Positions 9,120 to 16,983 are shown, counted from the stretch's first letter. The stretch: 55,541 bases of DNA from Clostridia bacterium (GCA_029256705.1 JAQSXK010000002.1:1-55541); one strand, 5' to 3'. Made by a program: numbers and translations. The notes: generated by a model not told the origin, from the letters alone.

Positions 9120-9725
9120 TTAAGGAATAATTACGCCAGAAATTAATTTGTATGCTGAACCATTAAATAATTCGCCTAAACTTACTGTTATATATGCTTC
9201 GTCGTACTCTTCCTGGTAAGGATAAGAATTATTTCCTAATCTTTGTTCAATAGCTGAATCAGTAACTGCGATATCTGTATACGTTACTCCATTATAAACA
9301 AACTGTCCCCGGAGCTTATCACCATATTGTCCACAATCTTTAAAGTATATACTGAAATCTGTAACCCTTACAAAAAGCAAAGAGTAATCTATCCTTTGTG
9401 CCTCTGCCTCACTTAAATATTTACCAATTCCGAAAATGTTAATTGGATGATCTAAAAGATCATCCAATGTCCTCCGGTCATAGTAACCAACATCTGATAC
9501 TCGACTGTAACTTGAGTTTTCTGTATGATACCGATAATCTAAACTTACTTCATTACATATTCCGGTAACATCTAAAACTTTTAAAATGTTATAATCTCTT
9601 GCTTCTCTAACAGGAATAGGATCATGATTGTTTTTTGTAAGTCTAATCCATCTACCATTACCATCTTTACCAGCCACGCATCTACCACTAAGTTTTCTTG
9701 AATTTGCTAATATTACTATTCTCAT
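9120..9725 (-). CDS. probable dual OB-domain protein
   Basis: 201 residues, soluble. It opens MRIVILANSRKLSGRCVAG followed by GRWIRLTK, the pattern I associate with 'dual OB domain' proteins found near DUF488 genes; the assignment is from memory and by eye. OB folds suggest binding of nucleic acid or a nucleotide, but no catalytic motif is visible. It is the third gene of a tight cassette (10 bases after the short DUF488 gene, own ribosome site GGGGGAA). At least three Arg residues use CGG, a codon almost absent from surrounding genes, and GC is higher than in neighbours; this suggests recent acquisition. Confidence 0.55.
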   Translation of the reverse strand: MRIVILANSRKLSGRCVAGKDGNGRWIRLTKNNHDPIPVREARDYNILKVLDVTGICNEVSLDYRYHTENSSYSRVSDVGYYDRRTLDDLLDHPINIFGIGKYLSEAEAQRIDYSLLFVRVTDFSIYFKDCGQYGDKLRGQFVYNGVTYTDIAVTDSAIEQRLGNNSYPYQEEYDEAYITVSLGELFNGSAYKLISGVIIP

Positions 9726-9735
9726 TAAGTTCCCC

Positions 9736-10173
9736 CTATAAGTGTATTATTTTAATGTTAACATTACCACCTTTGATTTTATTCACTACTAACCTTCTGT
9801 GACATTTATCTGCCTTGTCTTCACTGCACAAAAAACAAACTTTGTCTAAGTCTAATGACTGTAATCTTGGAATACACTGCCTCTCCTCTAATGTTGCATC
9901 AAATATAACAGTATACTCGTCAAAACTCATTTTAAGCTTTTTGTCATTATACTTCTTTCTAAGTTCTTCCGTTGGTGCAAGCGTCATATCATGTTCATAC
10001 TCGATACCATGCAACCCCAGAAAGTATTCTAAGTCTGCTCCTTTAGCAAACCCTGCTAACTGACCTGTATTAGATAACCGAATATCTATGACCTTTTTAA
10101 TTCCATTTTTTTTGAGAAGTCCAAAAAATTGCTTTGCAGTTTTTTTAGTAAAACCAATCGTAAAAATATCCAT
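9736..10173 (-). CDS. DUF488 family protein (short)
   Basis: 145 residues. DUF488 signatures: N-terminal IFTIGFTKKTAKQFF, VIDIRLSNTGQLAGF, and the C-terminal Cys/His motif CSEDKADKCHRRL. The conserved C-x-E and C-H-R residues suggest a catalytic or metal site, but no biochemical role is established to my knowledge. The start is ATG 10173 with AGGAGG seven bases upstream; an in-frame start at 10194 would overlap the preceding gene. One Arg uses CGG. It is a divergent paralogue of the next gene upstream; two different DUF488 proteins side by side suggest a heteromer or two specificities. Confidence 0.8.
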   Translation of the reverse strand: MDIFTIGFTKKTAKQFFGLLKKNGIKKVIDIRLSNTGQLAGFAKGADLEYFLGLHGIEYEHDMTLAPTEELRKKYNDKKLKMSFDEYTVIFDATLEERQCIPRLQSLDLDKVCFLCSEDKADKCHRRLVVNKIKGGNVNIKIIHL

Positions 10174-10174
10174 T

Positions 10175-10771
10175 TTACTTCCTCCTGTATGCACATAATT
10201 TATTTTGCTTAAAATAGCTTTTTTCTAAATTATCCTCCATACCCTCAAACAGGTCAATTTGAATATTCTCTCCAAAATGTAATTTAACAAGCGCGTCTTC
10301 TAGATCAGCTTGTTTTATAATGGTATAAATATCCTTGATATGAACAACTCTAAATCCCCTTCTCGACAACTCTTTAGAAATAGCTAAGAACCGGTGACAT
10401 TTCATAGGATCATTCTCTGAACACATAATTGCTACATTATTAATCAAAGATAATTTTTCAAGCGTTTCCAATCCTTTTAAAAATGGTTTTGTTTTTACGA
10501 GTTTCTCGTAATCAACAATACCATTTTCATCATAGACTGATGAATCTTCTGGTCTTCCACCTAGTAAATCACCTAACCAATTGTATGAAATGTTATTTTC
10601 TAAAAGAGCTCTTTGGAATATAGCTTTGTTAAAACTTGGATTTTGCTTGCTGTATGGAGAACTTCTTACATCTACTATACAATCAACTTTATACCCAAGC
10701 AACGCCTGGATAAATATGTGTCTATCCGTTTTACCATGACCAATAGTTACAAAACCTTTTTTTTCTTTCAA
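10175..10771 (-). CDS. DUF488 family protein (long)
   Basis: 198 residues, first gene of the cassette. DUF488 marks: VTIGHGKTDRHIF, CIVDVRSSPYSKQNPSF, WLGDLLGGRP, IMCSENDPMKCHRFL. The start is a TTG at 10771 with GGAGGAAG at normal distance; no better ATG is nearby. The Arg of the CHR motif is coded by CGG. The stop lies one base from the start of the short DUF488 gene, so the two are translationally coupled. Function unknown; the pairing with a probable OB-fold protein points toward nucleic acid or nucleotide metabolism, which is inference. Confidence 0.8.
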   Translation of the reverse strand: MKEKKGFVTIGHGKTDRHIFIQALLGYKVDCIVDVRSSPYSKQNPSFNKAIFQRALLENNISYNWLGDLLGGRPEDSSVYDENGIVDYEKLVKTKPFLKGLETLEKLSLINNVAIMCSENDPMKCHRFLAISKELSRRGFRVVHIKDIYTIIKQADLEDALVKLHFGENIQIDLFEGMEDNLEKSYFKQNKLCAYRRK

Positions 10772-10824
10772 AATTCTTCCTCCTCTTATATTAATATTTG
10801 GAAATAATTATTTTTAACCATAAT

Positions 10825-10853
10825 ATTATATCATACTTTTGTTATTATGTAAA
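10825..10853 (-). promoter_or_regulatory. promoter of the DUF488 cassette
   Basis: TTTACA (10853-10848), a 17-nt spacer and extended -10 TGATATAAT (TATAAT at 10830-10825), about 55 bases upstream of the TTG start. The promoter is host-like although the genes look foreign. Confidence 0.7.
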
Positions 10854-10902
10854 GTTTAGAATTAAAATTTATTATATTATCGTATATTTTGGGCATAAGG
10901 AA

Positions 10903-10939
10903 ACCCTCTTAAAGTTTACAGTATTAACTTTAAGAGGGT
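10903..10939 (-). terminator. perfect 14-bp hairpin, terminator-like
   Basis: ACCCTCTTAAAGTT (10903-10916) and its exact complement (10926-10939) enclose a 9-base loop. It lies about 100 bases past the stop of the 11037-11507 gene and about 50 bases upstream of the cassette promoter. The U tract after it is short on the minus strand and absent on the plus strand, so terminator function is only probable. Confidence 0.55.
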
Positions 10940-11036
10940 AAATTAAATTATATACTTATGTTTTATGTATACAATACCTGGGGGGAATATTCTACATACA
11001 TTTTTATAATTTATTATATTACTATATAAATAAATT

Positions 11037-11507
11037 TTATTGCATTACTTCATAAACTACATTTTTTGAATTTGAAACATCAGTAGTTATATATGAATCA
11101 ATAAATTTAGTTTCATTTGCATCAATTTTTCCAACATATCCAACTGCTTCAGCAATAACGCTACCATCATTTGCCATAAATTTTACAGTAAATCTCAAAT
11201 TATCTTTTGCTACACTGTCATTTGTAACTTTAGATGTCAATTGAGAAGTTCCATTTGTATAAATAATTTTACTTTGTTCTAAAAGCATATTACTTACTGT
11301 TTTATCTGCACTAACTTCTGTACTTGTGTTTACTTTATTTCCTTCAGTAGTAGTTGTATAGTTTGTTGTGTTTCCTGCATTATTTGTATTATTTGCATTG
11401 TTTCCCTTACCTAAAATATTTACAGCCATTACAACGATTATTATTACAGCTAATAATATCAAACATACTGAAATAATTTGTCTTTTTTTCTCAAACTCTT
11501 TGTTCAT
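11037..11507 (-). CDS. small membrane-anchored protein, FxLYD-like
   Basis: 156 residues: basic start, one membrane helix (about 10-32), an Asn/Thr-rich low-complexity linker (about 35-60), then a beta-rich domain of about 85 residues. In the domain, 'LTSKVTNDSV' and 'VKFMANDGSVIAEAVGYVGKIDANETK' fit the strand-turn-strand plus 'L-P/A-x-E' pattern of FxLYD-like domains. It has the same architecture as the 536-943 protein and a nearly identical promoter, suggesting related surface roles. Function unknown. Confidence 0.6.
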   Translation of the reverse strand: MNKEFEKKRQIISVCLILLAVIIIVVMAVNILGKGNNANNTNNAGNTTNYTTTTEGNKVNTSTEVSADKTVSNMLLEQSKIIYTNGTSQLTSKVTNDSVAKDNLRFTVKFMANDGSVIAEAVGYVGKIDANETKFIDSYITTDVSNSKNVVYEVMQ

Positions 11508-11730
11508 TTTAAATCAACCTTCCTTATAACTTTTACTTTTGTTTAACTTTAGTATCTTAATTTTATACTATATACATATAATATACATGCATTTTTTGTC
11601 AATACCTTACTGAAATTTATGATATTATAAATAATATTTTGTAATATTATGTGCATTTTATGATAGTTAAATCATCATAAAATAAAATAGTAAATATAAT
11701 TTTTTTAAGATACTAAATTTGCATATATAA

Positions 11731-11759
11731 ATTATATAATACATATTTTTTTTTGTCAA
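11731..11759 (-). promoter_or_regulatory. sigma-A promoter upstream of the 11037-11507 gene
   Basis: TTGACA (11759-11754), 17 nt, TATAAT (11736-11731), giving a leader of about 220 bases. A second TTGACA lies at 11602-11597 with a weaker -10 (TATATG), possibly a tandem promoter. The rest of the 366-base interval 11508-11873 is AT-rich with no gene visible except the spoVS terminator. Confidence 0.75.
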
Positions 11760-11815
11760 TATATTCTTGACTTTTTTCGACTTTTTTTAAAATTGTAATA
11801 TTTTTGTAATATTAT

Positions 11816-11849
11816 ATAAAAAAGTTAAGGTTAAATAAATAACCTTAAC
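11816..11849 (-). terminator. terminator of spoVS
   Basis: Stem GTTAAGGTTA (11824-11833) with TAACCTTAAC (11840-11849) and a six-U tail on the minus strand, 25 bases past the spoVS stop. Confidence 0.85.
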
Positions 11850-11873
11850 TCTTAATTTCTTTATAATTTAAAA

Positions 11874-12137
11874 CTATACGCGTGTTTCAATTGAAAATTT
11901 AATTCCTGTTTTCTCTTCTTCATTTATCATTATTTCAGTAAAGGCAGGTGTGCACACAAGATCTATACCAGATGGTGCTACAAAACCTCTTGCTATTGCT
12001 ACTGCTTTAACAGCTTGATTAATAGCTCCTGCACCAATTGCTTGCATCTCTGCTTTTCCATTTTCCTTAATAAGTCCTGCAATAGCTCCTGCTATTGAGT
12101 TAGGACTAGACTTAGCTGAAATTCTTAATATATCCAT
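11874..12137 (-). CDS. spoVS: stage V sporulation protein S
   Basis: 87 residues, essentially the family length (86 in Bacillus). Small Alba-like protein that affects sporulation and septation. MDILRISAKSSPNSIAGAIAG, EMQAIGAGAINQAVKAVAIARG and ETRV at the C terminus are highly conserved. The start is ATG 12137 (GGGGG seven bases away) rather than the adjacent ATG 12140 or the upstream in-frame ATG at 12170, which falls inside the palindromic leader. Monocistronic: promoter, operator-like repeat and terminator surround it. Confidence 0.95.
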   Translation of the reverse strand: MDILRISAKSSPNSIAGAIAGLIKENGKAEMQAIGAGAINQAVKAVAIARGFVAPSGIDLVCTPAFTEIMINEEEKTGIKFSIETRV

Positions 12138-12160
12138 CATCTTTCCCCCACATTTTTCAT

Positions 12161-12201
12161 ATGTATACAAGTATATCTTATAAATTTATACTTGTATACA
12201 T
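12161..12201 (-). promoter_or_regulatory. double palindrome, probable operator in the spoVS leader
   Basis: Arms ATGTATACAAGTATA (12161-12175) and TATACTTGTATACAT (12187-12201) are perfect 15-base reverse complements. Each arm is itself a TATAC-NN-GTATA palindrome, so this can be read as two operator half-boxes about 26 bases apart, abutting the -10. The arrangement resembles sites of dimeric repressors such as the GntR group; an RNA hairpin role is also possible. Confidence 0.65.
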
Positions 12202-12230
12202 ATTATATATTCTTTAACTTTAAAAATCAA
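12202..12230 (-). promoter_or_regulatory. promoter of spoVS
   Basis: TTGATT (12230-12225), 17 nt, TATAAT (12207-12202). A sigma-H-like -10 (AAAGAATAT) overlaps the spacer, but no matching -35 is seen. Confidence 0.7.
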
Positions 12231-12287
12231 GTACTTTTAAATAATTTATTACTAAAAACATATATATTAAAATTAATTTGACATATG

Positions 12288-12296
12288 TGGTATAAT
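12288..12296 (+). promoter_or_regulatory. extended -10 promoter element of the kinase-like gene
   Basis: TGGTATAAT ends 53 bases before the ATG at 12350. A TTGACA lies at 12278-12283, only 7 bases from TATAAT and so not in productive register with it. Confidence 0.5.
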
Positions 12297-12349
12297 ATTA
12301 TAAATTATATTTTGGCTTTCTTAAAATTTTAGAGAAAGAGGTGAATAAT

Positions 12350-13087
12350 ATGTTAGAAATAGGTTTAATAGACGACTATTTGGATAACATGTACTTTGAA
12401 TTAACTCAAGGTTTTGAAAGTAACATATTTGTATCTGAATGTGATACACTAACTAAACTTTTTAAGTTTTATATGCCAGAACGGATAATTCTAAGAAAAG
12501 AACGTATTTTAATCGCCTTAGAATTTTCTAAAATATCCGAAAAATTTAAAATTATCCCTACAGTATTTCAACTGCTGTATAGAAAAGACGGACAATTTAC
12601 AGGATATTTAATGGAGTCTGTTCCAGGTAAAAAACTTAACGAATTTTGCGGAGATATTTCATTAGCTGATACACTATTTCTATTTAAAAATTTGCAATCT
12701 ACTTTAAAGATCATTCACGATAATGGTTTCTGTTTAACAGATTTTAATCCAGAAAACATACTAATATCACAAAAAGCTGCAATGATTAGACTTGTAGATA
12801 TCGATAGCTTCTGCCTTATGGGTGATTCTACAAAAAATATTTTTTGTAATTACAAATATTTTTGCCCATATTCAAAAACAATTGATATAAAATACAATAT
12901 CTATTCATTCTATTGTCTTTTTATAGACATACTTTTTAAGGTTAACAAAAAAGATAATAGAAAAAAAGAAATCATAAAAAAAATAACTGATGAACATTTA
13001 CTGCCGGAATCTATTAAAGAAAAACTTCTCTACTTTGTAAACATACGAAGTAAAAAAGGATTGTTAAAACTCGAATACCTATTTTAA
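12350..13087 (+). CDS. atypical protein-kinase-like protein
   Basis: 245 residues, soluble. The core resembles a Ser/Thr kinase C lobe: HDNGFCLTDFNPENIL around residue 130 replaces HRDLKPENIL, keeping the catalytic Asp and the Asn, and VDIDSF replaces the DFG metal site. A Gly loop and the VAIK lysine are not evident in the N lobe, so activity is uncertain. The hinge region 'YLMESVPGKKL' is recognisable. The start is ATG 12350 with AGAGGTG six bases upstream. It stands alone on the plus strand with its own promoter element and a terminator at 13090-13128. It holds one CGG Arg codon (Glu-CGG-Ile). Substrate unknown. Confidence 0.6.
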   Translation: MLEIGLIDDYLDNMYFELTQGFESNIFVSECDTLTKLFKFYMPERIILRKERILIALEFSKISEKFKIIPTVFQLLYRKDGQFTGYLMESVPGKKLNEFCGDISLADTLFLFKNLQSTLKIIHDNGFCLTDFNPENILISQKAAMIRLVDIDSFCLMGDSTKNIFCNYKYFCPYSKTIDIKYNIYSFYCLFIDILFKVNKKDNRKKEIIKKITDEHLLPESIKEKLLYFVNIRSKKGLLKLEYLF

Positions 13088-13089
13088 AC

Positions 13090-13128
13090 AAAGTCACTCA
13101 TTTCATAACTATTGAAATGAGTGACTTT
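13090..13128. terminator. bidirectional terminator between convergent genes
   Basis: A perfect 16-bp stem (13090-13105 / 13113-13128) lies between the stops of the kinase-like gene and the symporter. A U run follows on the plus strand; the minus-strand tail (GTTTAAAAT) is weaker. Confidence 0.9.
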
Positions 13129-13131
13129 TTC

Positions 13132-14440
13132 TTAGTATTCAATCTCATCTAATAAATAATATATCATAAAAATATTTGGCAGCGCCATAAAAGCATTAGC
13201 TATACTAGACAATGTCCATACTATTTCAAGCGCAGATACAGCACCTATATAAATACATATTGCATATATAATTTTATATATTTTTTGGTATATATTTTTA
13301 TTATTGAAAATATATCTAACCGCTTGACTACCATAATAGCCCCAACAAGGTATTGTTGCAAGTCCAAAACTTACTAAACAAAATGTAAGTAGATATTTAC
13401 CATATGGAAGAAGTCCAAAAACATTTTGAACATAACTAACTGGATTACTCTCATTTATATACATATTACTAGATACAAGTATTATACCAGTCAAACTGCA
13501 AAGTACCACTGTATCTATAAAAACACTAGTAGATGAAATTATAGATTGCTCTTTAATATTTGTATTATTCACTGTGGTTTCAAATATAGGGGAACTTCCC
13601 ATCCCAGCCTCATTAGAAAACATTCCTTTAGATAATCCTGTAGATAATGCTTTCATACCAATGAAGGCTAATATTCCTATACTTCCAGATTTAAAATTAA
13701 AAGCATCTTGGATAATAACAAAAATGCTATGGATAATATTATTTCTAAACATATACATTAACATTATACTCATAATTAAGTAGATAACTGTTGAAATAGG
13801 TACAATAATACTAGATATTTTAGCTATTTTTCTTTCATTTGAAAATAAAATATATGATGCTATAGCTGTAATAATTATTCCAACCAAAGTTTTATCCATA
13901 TTTAAATTTTGTATTAAGCTTTCTGCAGCAGCATTTGATTGCACCATACAACCAATTCCAAATGAAGCTATTATAACAAAAATAGCAAATAAAACTCCTA
14001 GAAGTTTACTTCCTATCCTATTATCTAATACATACATTGTTCCACCATAATACTTTGTATAATTATTTTTATTCTTGACTTTTTCTATCTTAATTTTCCT
14101 ATATTTCATACATAAATATGTTTCTGCATACTTAGTAGAAATAGCAAATACACCAGATACAAATATCCAAAAAACGCTACCTACCCCTCCTAATATAATA
14201 GCAGTAGATACACCTATTATATTTCCTGTACCGCAGTGTTGCTGCAAGTACAGTCATAAGTGAGTTAAAGGAAGATATTCCGTTGGTGTTTGATGGTTTA
14301 AACATAAGTATTAAACCTTTTAGTATATTCTTTTGTGGAAATCTAAGTTTAAATGTTAGAAAAATATGAGTAAAAATGAATAATAATACAAGAGGTGTAC
14401 CCCAGACAATCTTATCTAAATATAGTAATATATTTTCCAA
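13132..14440 (-). pseudogene. Na+:alanine/glycine symporter (AGCS family), single-base frameshift
   Basis: Joined over one frameshift the product is about 435 residues, the normal AGCS length. Residues 1-68 (start ATG 14440, 'VWGTPLVLLFIFTHIFLTFKLRFPQ', then NGISSFNSLMTVLAATL) continue after skipping one base with GTGNIIGVSTAIILGGVGSVFW, the family's substrate/Na+ region. Later, GMFSNEAGMGSSPI and PCWGYYGSQAVRY are also conserved. The break is at 14231-14236: Leu codon CTG then CGG in frame 0; dropping the C restores Leu-Gly-Thr-Gly-Asn. In frame 0 translation ends after 19 off-frame residues. Apart from this base the gene shows no decay. It may be a pseudogene, an assembly error, or a +1 recoding site. 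Imports Ala/Gly with Na+ if functional. Confidence 0.85.
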
Positions 14441-14454
14441 TATTTAATCACCTC

Positions 14455-14487
14455 AAAAAAGCACTATATTAACAATATAGTGCTTTT
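14455..14487 (-). terminator. terminator of galE
   Basis: A 13-bp stem AAAAGCACTATAT (14457-14469) / ATATAGTGCTTTT (14475-14487) followed by U residues on the minus strand, 20 bases past galE. Confidence 0.9.
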
Positions 14488-14507
14488 TATATACTTTATT
14501 CTATTTA

Positions 14508-15506
14508 TTATAGATTTTTCTCAAAATTCCATGTATCTCTACACATATCTTCTAAACTTCTAACAGCTCTAAAACCTATTTCTTGTTCTGCTTTAGTAGG
14601 ATCTGCGTAGCAACTTGCAATATCTCCAGGTCTTCTATCTGAAATGTTATATGCTACTTCTACATCATTAACTTTTTCAAATGTTTTAACTAAATCTAAA
14701 ACACTGTAACCATTACCTGTACCTAAGTTATATGTAAATACTCCACCTTGCTCTTTACGTATTTTATCTAAAGCATTTAAATGTCCTGATGCTAAATCCA
14801 CAACGTGTATATAATCTCTTACACCTGTTCCATCTTTAGTATCATAATCATCACCAAATATACTTAACTTCTCTAATTTTTTTGATGCCACTTTTGATAT
14901 ATACGGCATTATATTATTTGGAATACCTGATGGTACTTCACCAATAAGTCCACTTGTATGTGCACCAATTGGATTGAAATATCTAAGAATTGATATACTC
15001 CAATCCTTATCTGATACGTAGATATCTCTTAACATTTGCTCTATATGTAATTTAGTAGTACCATATGGATTAGTAGTTGACAGAGGCATATCCTCAGTTA
15101 TAGGACATTTTTCTGGTTTACCATATACAGTTGCAGATGAACTGAAAACAATCTTTTTACATCCAAATTTTCTCATTACATCGAATAATACTAAAGAACC
15201 AGATACGTTATTTATATAATATTCAATTGGCTTTGCAACTGATTCACCTACTGCTTTGAGACCAGCAAAATGAATTACAGAATCTATATCATTTTCTTCA
15301 AATATTTTAGTTAATTTTTCTCTATCTAAAATATCTGCCTCATAAAATTTAAAATCTTTACCTGTTATTTTTTTTACATTTTCAATTGCTTTAGGATTAC
15401 TGTTATAAAAGTTATCTATAACAACTAAATCTTCTCCTCTATTTAATAGTTCAACACATGTATGTGTTCCTATATACCCTGTTCCACCTGTTATTAAAAT
15501 TGACAT
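14508..15506 (-). CDS. galE: UDP-glucose 4-epimerase
   Basis: 332 residues, normal length. Short-chain dehydrogenase-type enzyme interconverting UDP-glucose and UDP-galactose. NAD-binding GGTGYIGTHTC at the N terminus, catalytic Ser region VFSSSATVYG, catalytic YGTTK (Tyr-x3-Lys), then RYFNPIGAH and DGTGVRDYIHVVDLA. It would supply UDP-Gal for the UDP-galactopyranose mutase at 25060-26223. Own promoter (15538-15566) and terminator. Confidence 0.97.
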   Translation of the reverse strand: MSILITGGTGYIGTHTCVELLNRGEDLVVIDNFYNSNPKAIENVKKITGKDFKFYEADILDREKLTKIFEENDIDSVIHFAGLKAVGESVAKPIEYYINNVSGSLVLFDVMRKFGCKKIVFSSSATVYGKPEKCPITEDMPLSTTNPYGTTKLHIEQMLRDIYVSDKDWSISILRYFNPIGAHTSGLIGEVPSGIPNNIMPYISKVASKKLEKLSIFGDDYDTKDGTGVRDYIHVVDLASGHLNALDKIRKEQGGVFTYNLGTGNGYSVLDLVKTFEKVNDVEVAYNISDRRPGDIASCYADPTKAEQEIGFRAVRSLEDMCRDTWNFEKNL

Positions 15507-15537
15507 TTAAATACCTCCTTCAAGTTATTATACAAAT

Positions 15538-15566
15538 ATTATATAACATAAAATATTATTTGTCAA
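15538..15566 (-). promoter_or_regulatory. sigma-A promoter of galE
   Basis: TTGACA (15566-15561), 17 nt, TATAAT (15543-15538), about 30 bases before the ATG. Confidence 0.8.
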
Positions 15567-15590
15567 AATTTTATATAAAATTAAATATAT

Positions 15591-16970
15591 TTACTTATCT
15601 TCTTCTATATCTTTAGCATCCTCAAAATTGTCTGAAATATCTTCTTCATCTTTTTTTTCAACTTTTTCTTCACTTACTAACTCATCGGAAATATCTTCAA
15701 TTTTTTCTTCTTTAGCACCAAATACATTTGCAATATCTGCATTTCTTCTTCTAGAAGTTTTTTCTCCTAAAGTTGATACATCATTTTCTTCATGATCATT
15801 TTTTTTTACTTTTTCAACTTTCTTGTATAAGTATATGATTTGCCAAAGTTCAAACAAACATACAGTAAGTAAAGATAAAACTAACCAAAAGTTTTTTATA
15901 TAAATCCAAAGAGCCTTAAAAAAGTTAGATAATTTAGAAGGAGTTGATCCTTGCAAACTATTTGCTTCTGGATATATAATTACTTCTTCATCAACTTTAG
16001 CAGCTGCCTCTTTATTATACTTTATTGTATATTCTTTTGTAGTAACGCCATCAGGAGCAGTTACTTTAATTTTAATTACATTTGCACCTTCAACTAAAGC
16101 ATCACTACCAATTACTTCTACCTTAGCATTTTCACTTTGTGCATATGCTAAAACTGTTAACTTAGATATATCTGATGTAATTGCACCAATATCATATTCT
16201 AAATTCTCAGCAGTAAATGCAGGGTTAAGTGTTTTTCCATCAATTACTATATTACTTAAATATGCATTTGCTTTTTTTACATCTGCAACTTTAGTTACAA
16301 TTATAGTGTAAACTTTTTTTGTACCATCAGGAGCTGTTACAGTAATATTAACTGTGTTATCTCCCATTTGTAAATTATCTTCACCATTAATCCAATATTT
16401 TGCTCCAGTTTGTTCTACAGCAACTGTAAGTCCTAAACTAGTTGCAGTAGCTGGTACTGCTAAAGAATACTTTGTTACTGCTGGATTAAAGTTTGGTGAT
16501 AATCCTTCATAACTTGGTACTAATTTCTTTAAGTTTGCATTATTACTTTTAGTTGTATTTGTTGGCGTTGTTGGTGTTGTTGGATTATTAACAACTGGTG
16601 CATTAACTGTAACAGTTCTTGAACCAGAGATGTTAACATTATTACCGTTTTCGTCAGTGGTATCTCCACTTAAAGTAAATGTTGCTGTACCTACTGAATT
16701 AGCTTTATACGTAGCCGTTATAGTATTGCTACCATTTCTAGCATCTGCTGTGGCATCTGCTGAACTTGTTGAACCACTTACGTACGTTACTGGTCCACTT
16801 GGTGTTATAAACATTCCCCATGCAGCAACACCACTTACGGTTGCAGTAACTGTAAAAGTATCTCCAGTAGTAACGCTTGATCTACTAACAGAAATACTTG
16901 AAGCACTGTAAACATTAGATGCAATTAATGTAGCCATAAACATCGTAAAGGTTATTAATATTTTTTTCAT
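15591..16970 (-). CDS. membrane-anchored protein with Ig-like and two cadherin-like beta-sandwich domains
   Basis: 459 residues. Signal peptide (about 1-22); an Ig-like domain of about 100 residues that loosely resembles cohesins or Big domains (SVTTGDTFTVTATVSGV); a Thr/Pro linker; two cadherin-like beta-sandwich repeats, each starting with an 'N-A-x-L-x-x-L/I' strand and ending 'ITVTAPDGTKKVYTI' or 'IKVTAPDGVTTKEYTI'. A membrane helix follows (about 355-378), then an acidic/basic cytoplasmic tail of about 80 residues. The gene begins 13 bases after the stop of the glucosaminidase and is probably its operon partner. Likely an exported, membrane-held binding or scaffolding protein; ligand unknown. 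Confidence 0.75.
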   Translation of the reverse strand: MKKILITFTMFMATLIASNVYSASSISVSRSSVTTGDTFTVTATVSGVAAWGMFITPSGPVTYVSGSTSSADATADARNGSNTITATYKANSVGTATFTLSGDTTDENGNNVNISGSRTVTVNAPVVNNPTTPTTPTNTTKSNNANLKKLVPSYEGLSPNFNPAVTKYSLAVPATATSLGLTVAVEQTGAKYWINGEDNLQMGDNTVNITVTAPDGTKKVYTIIVTKVADVKKANAYLSNIVIDGKTLNPAFTAENLEYDIGAITSDISKLTVLAYAQSENAKVEVIGSDALVEGANVIKIKVTAPDGVTTKEYTIKYNKEAAAKVDEEVIIYPEANSLQGSTPSKLSNFFKALWIYIKNFWLVLSLLTVCLFELWQIIYLYKKVEKVKKNDHEENDVSTLGEKTSRRRNADIANVFGAKEEKIEDISDELVSEEKVEKKDEEDISDNFEDAKDIEEDK

Positions 16971-16983
16971 ATTTTCCTCCTTA

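Noticed and set aside
12278-12296. TTGACA and TATAAT upstream of the kinase-like gene as one promoter
   Set aside because: They are only 7 bases apart, far from the 16-18 needed; only the extended -10 is kept.
15591-16970. True cohesin domain in the membrane-anchored protein
   Set aside because: The N-terminal domain is shorter than a cohesin and equally resembles bacterial Ig-like domains, so only 'Ig/cohesin-like' is claimed.
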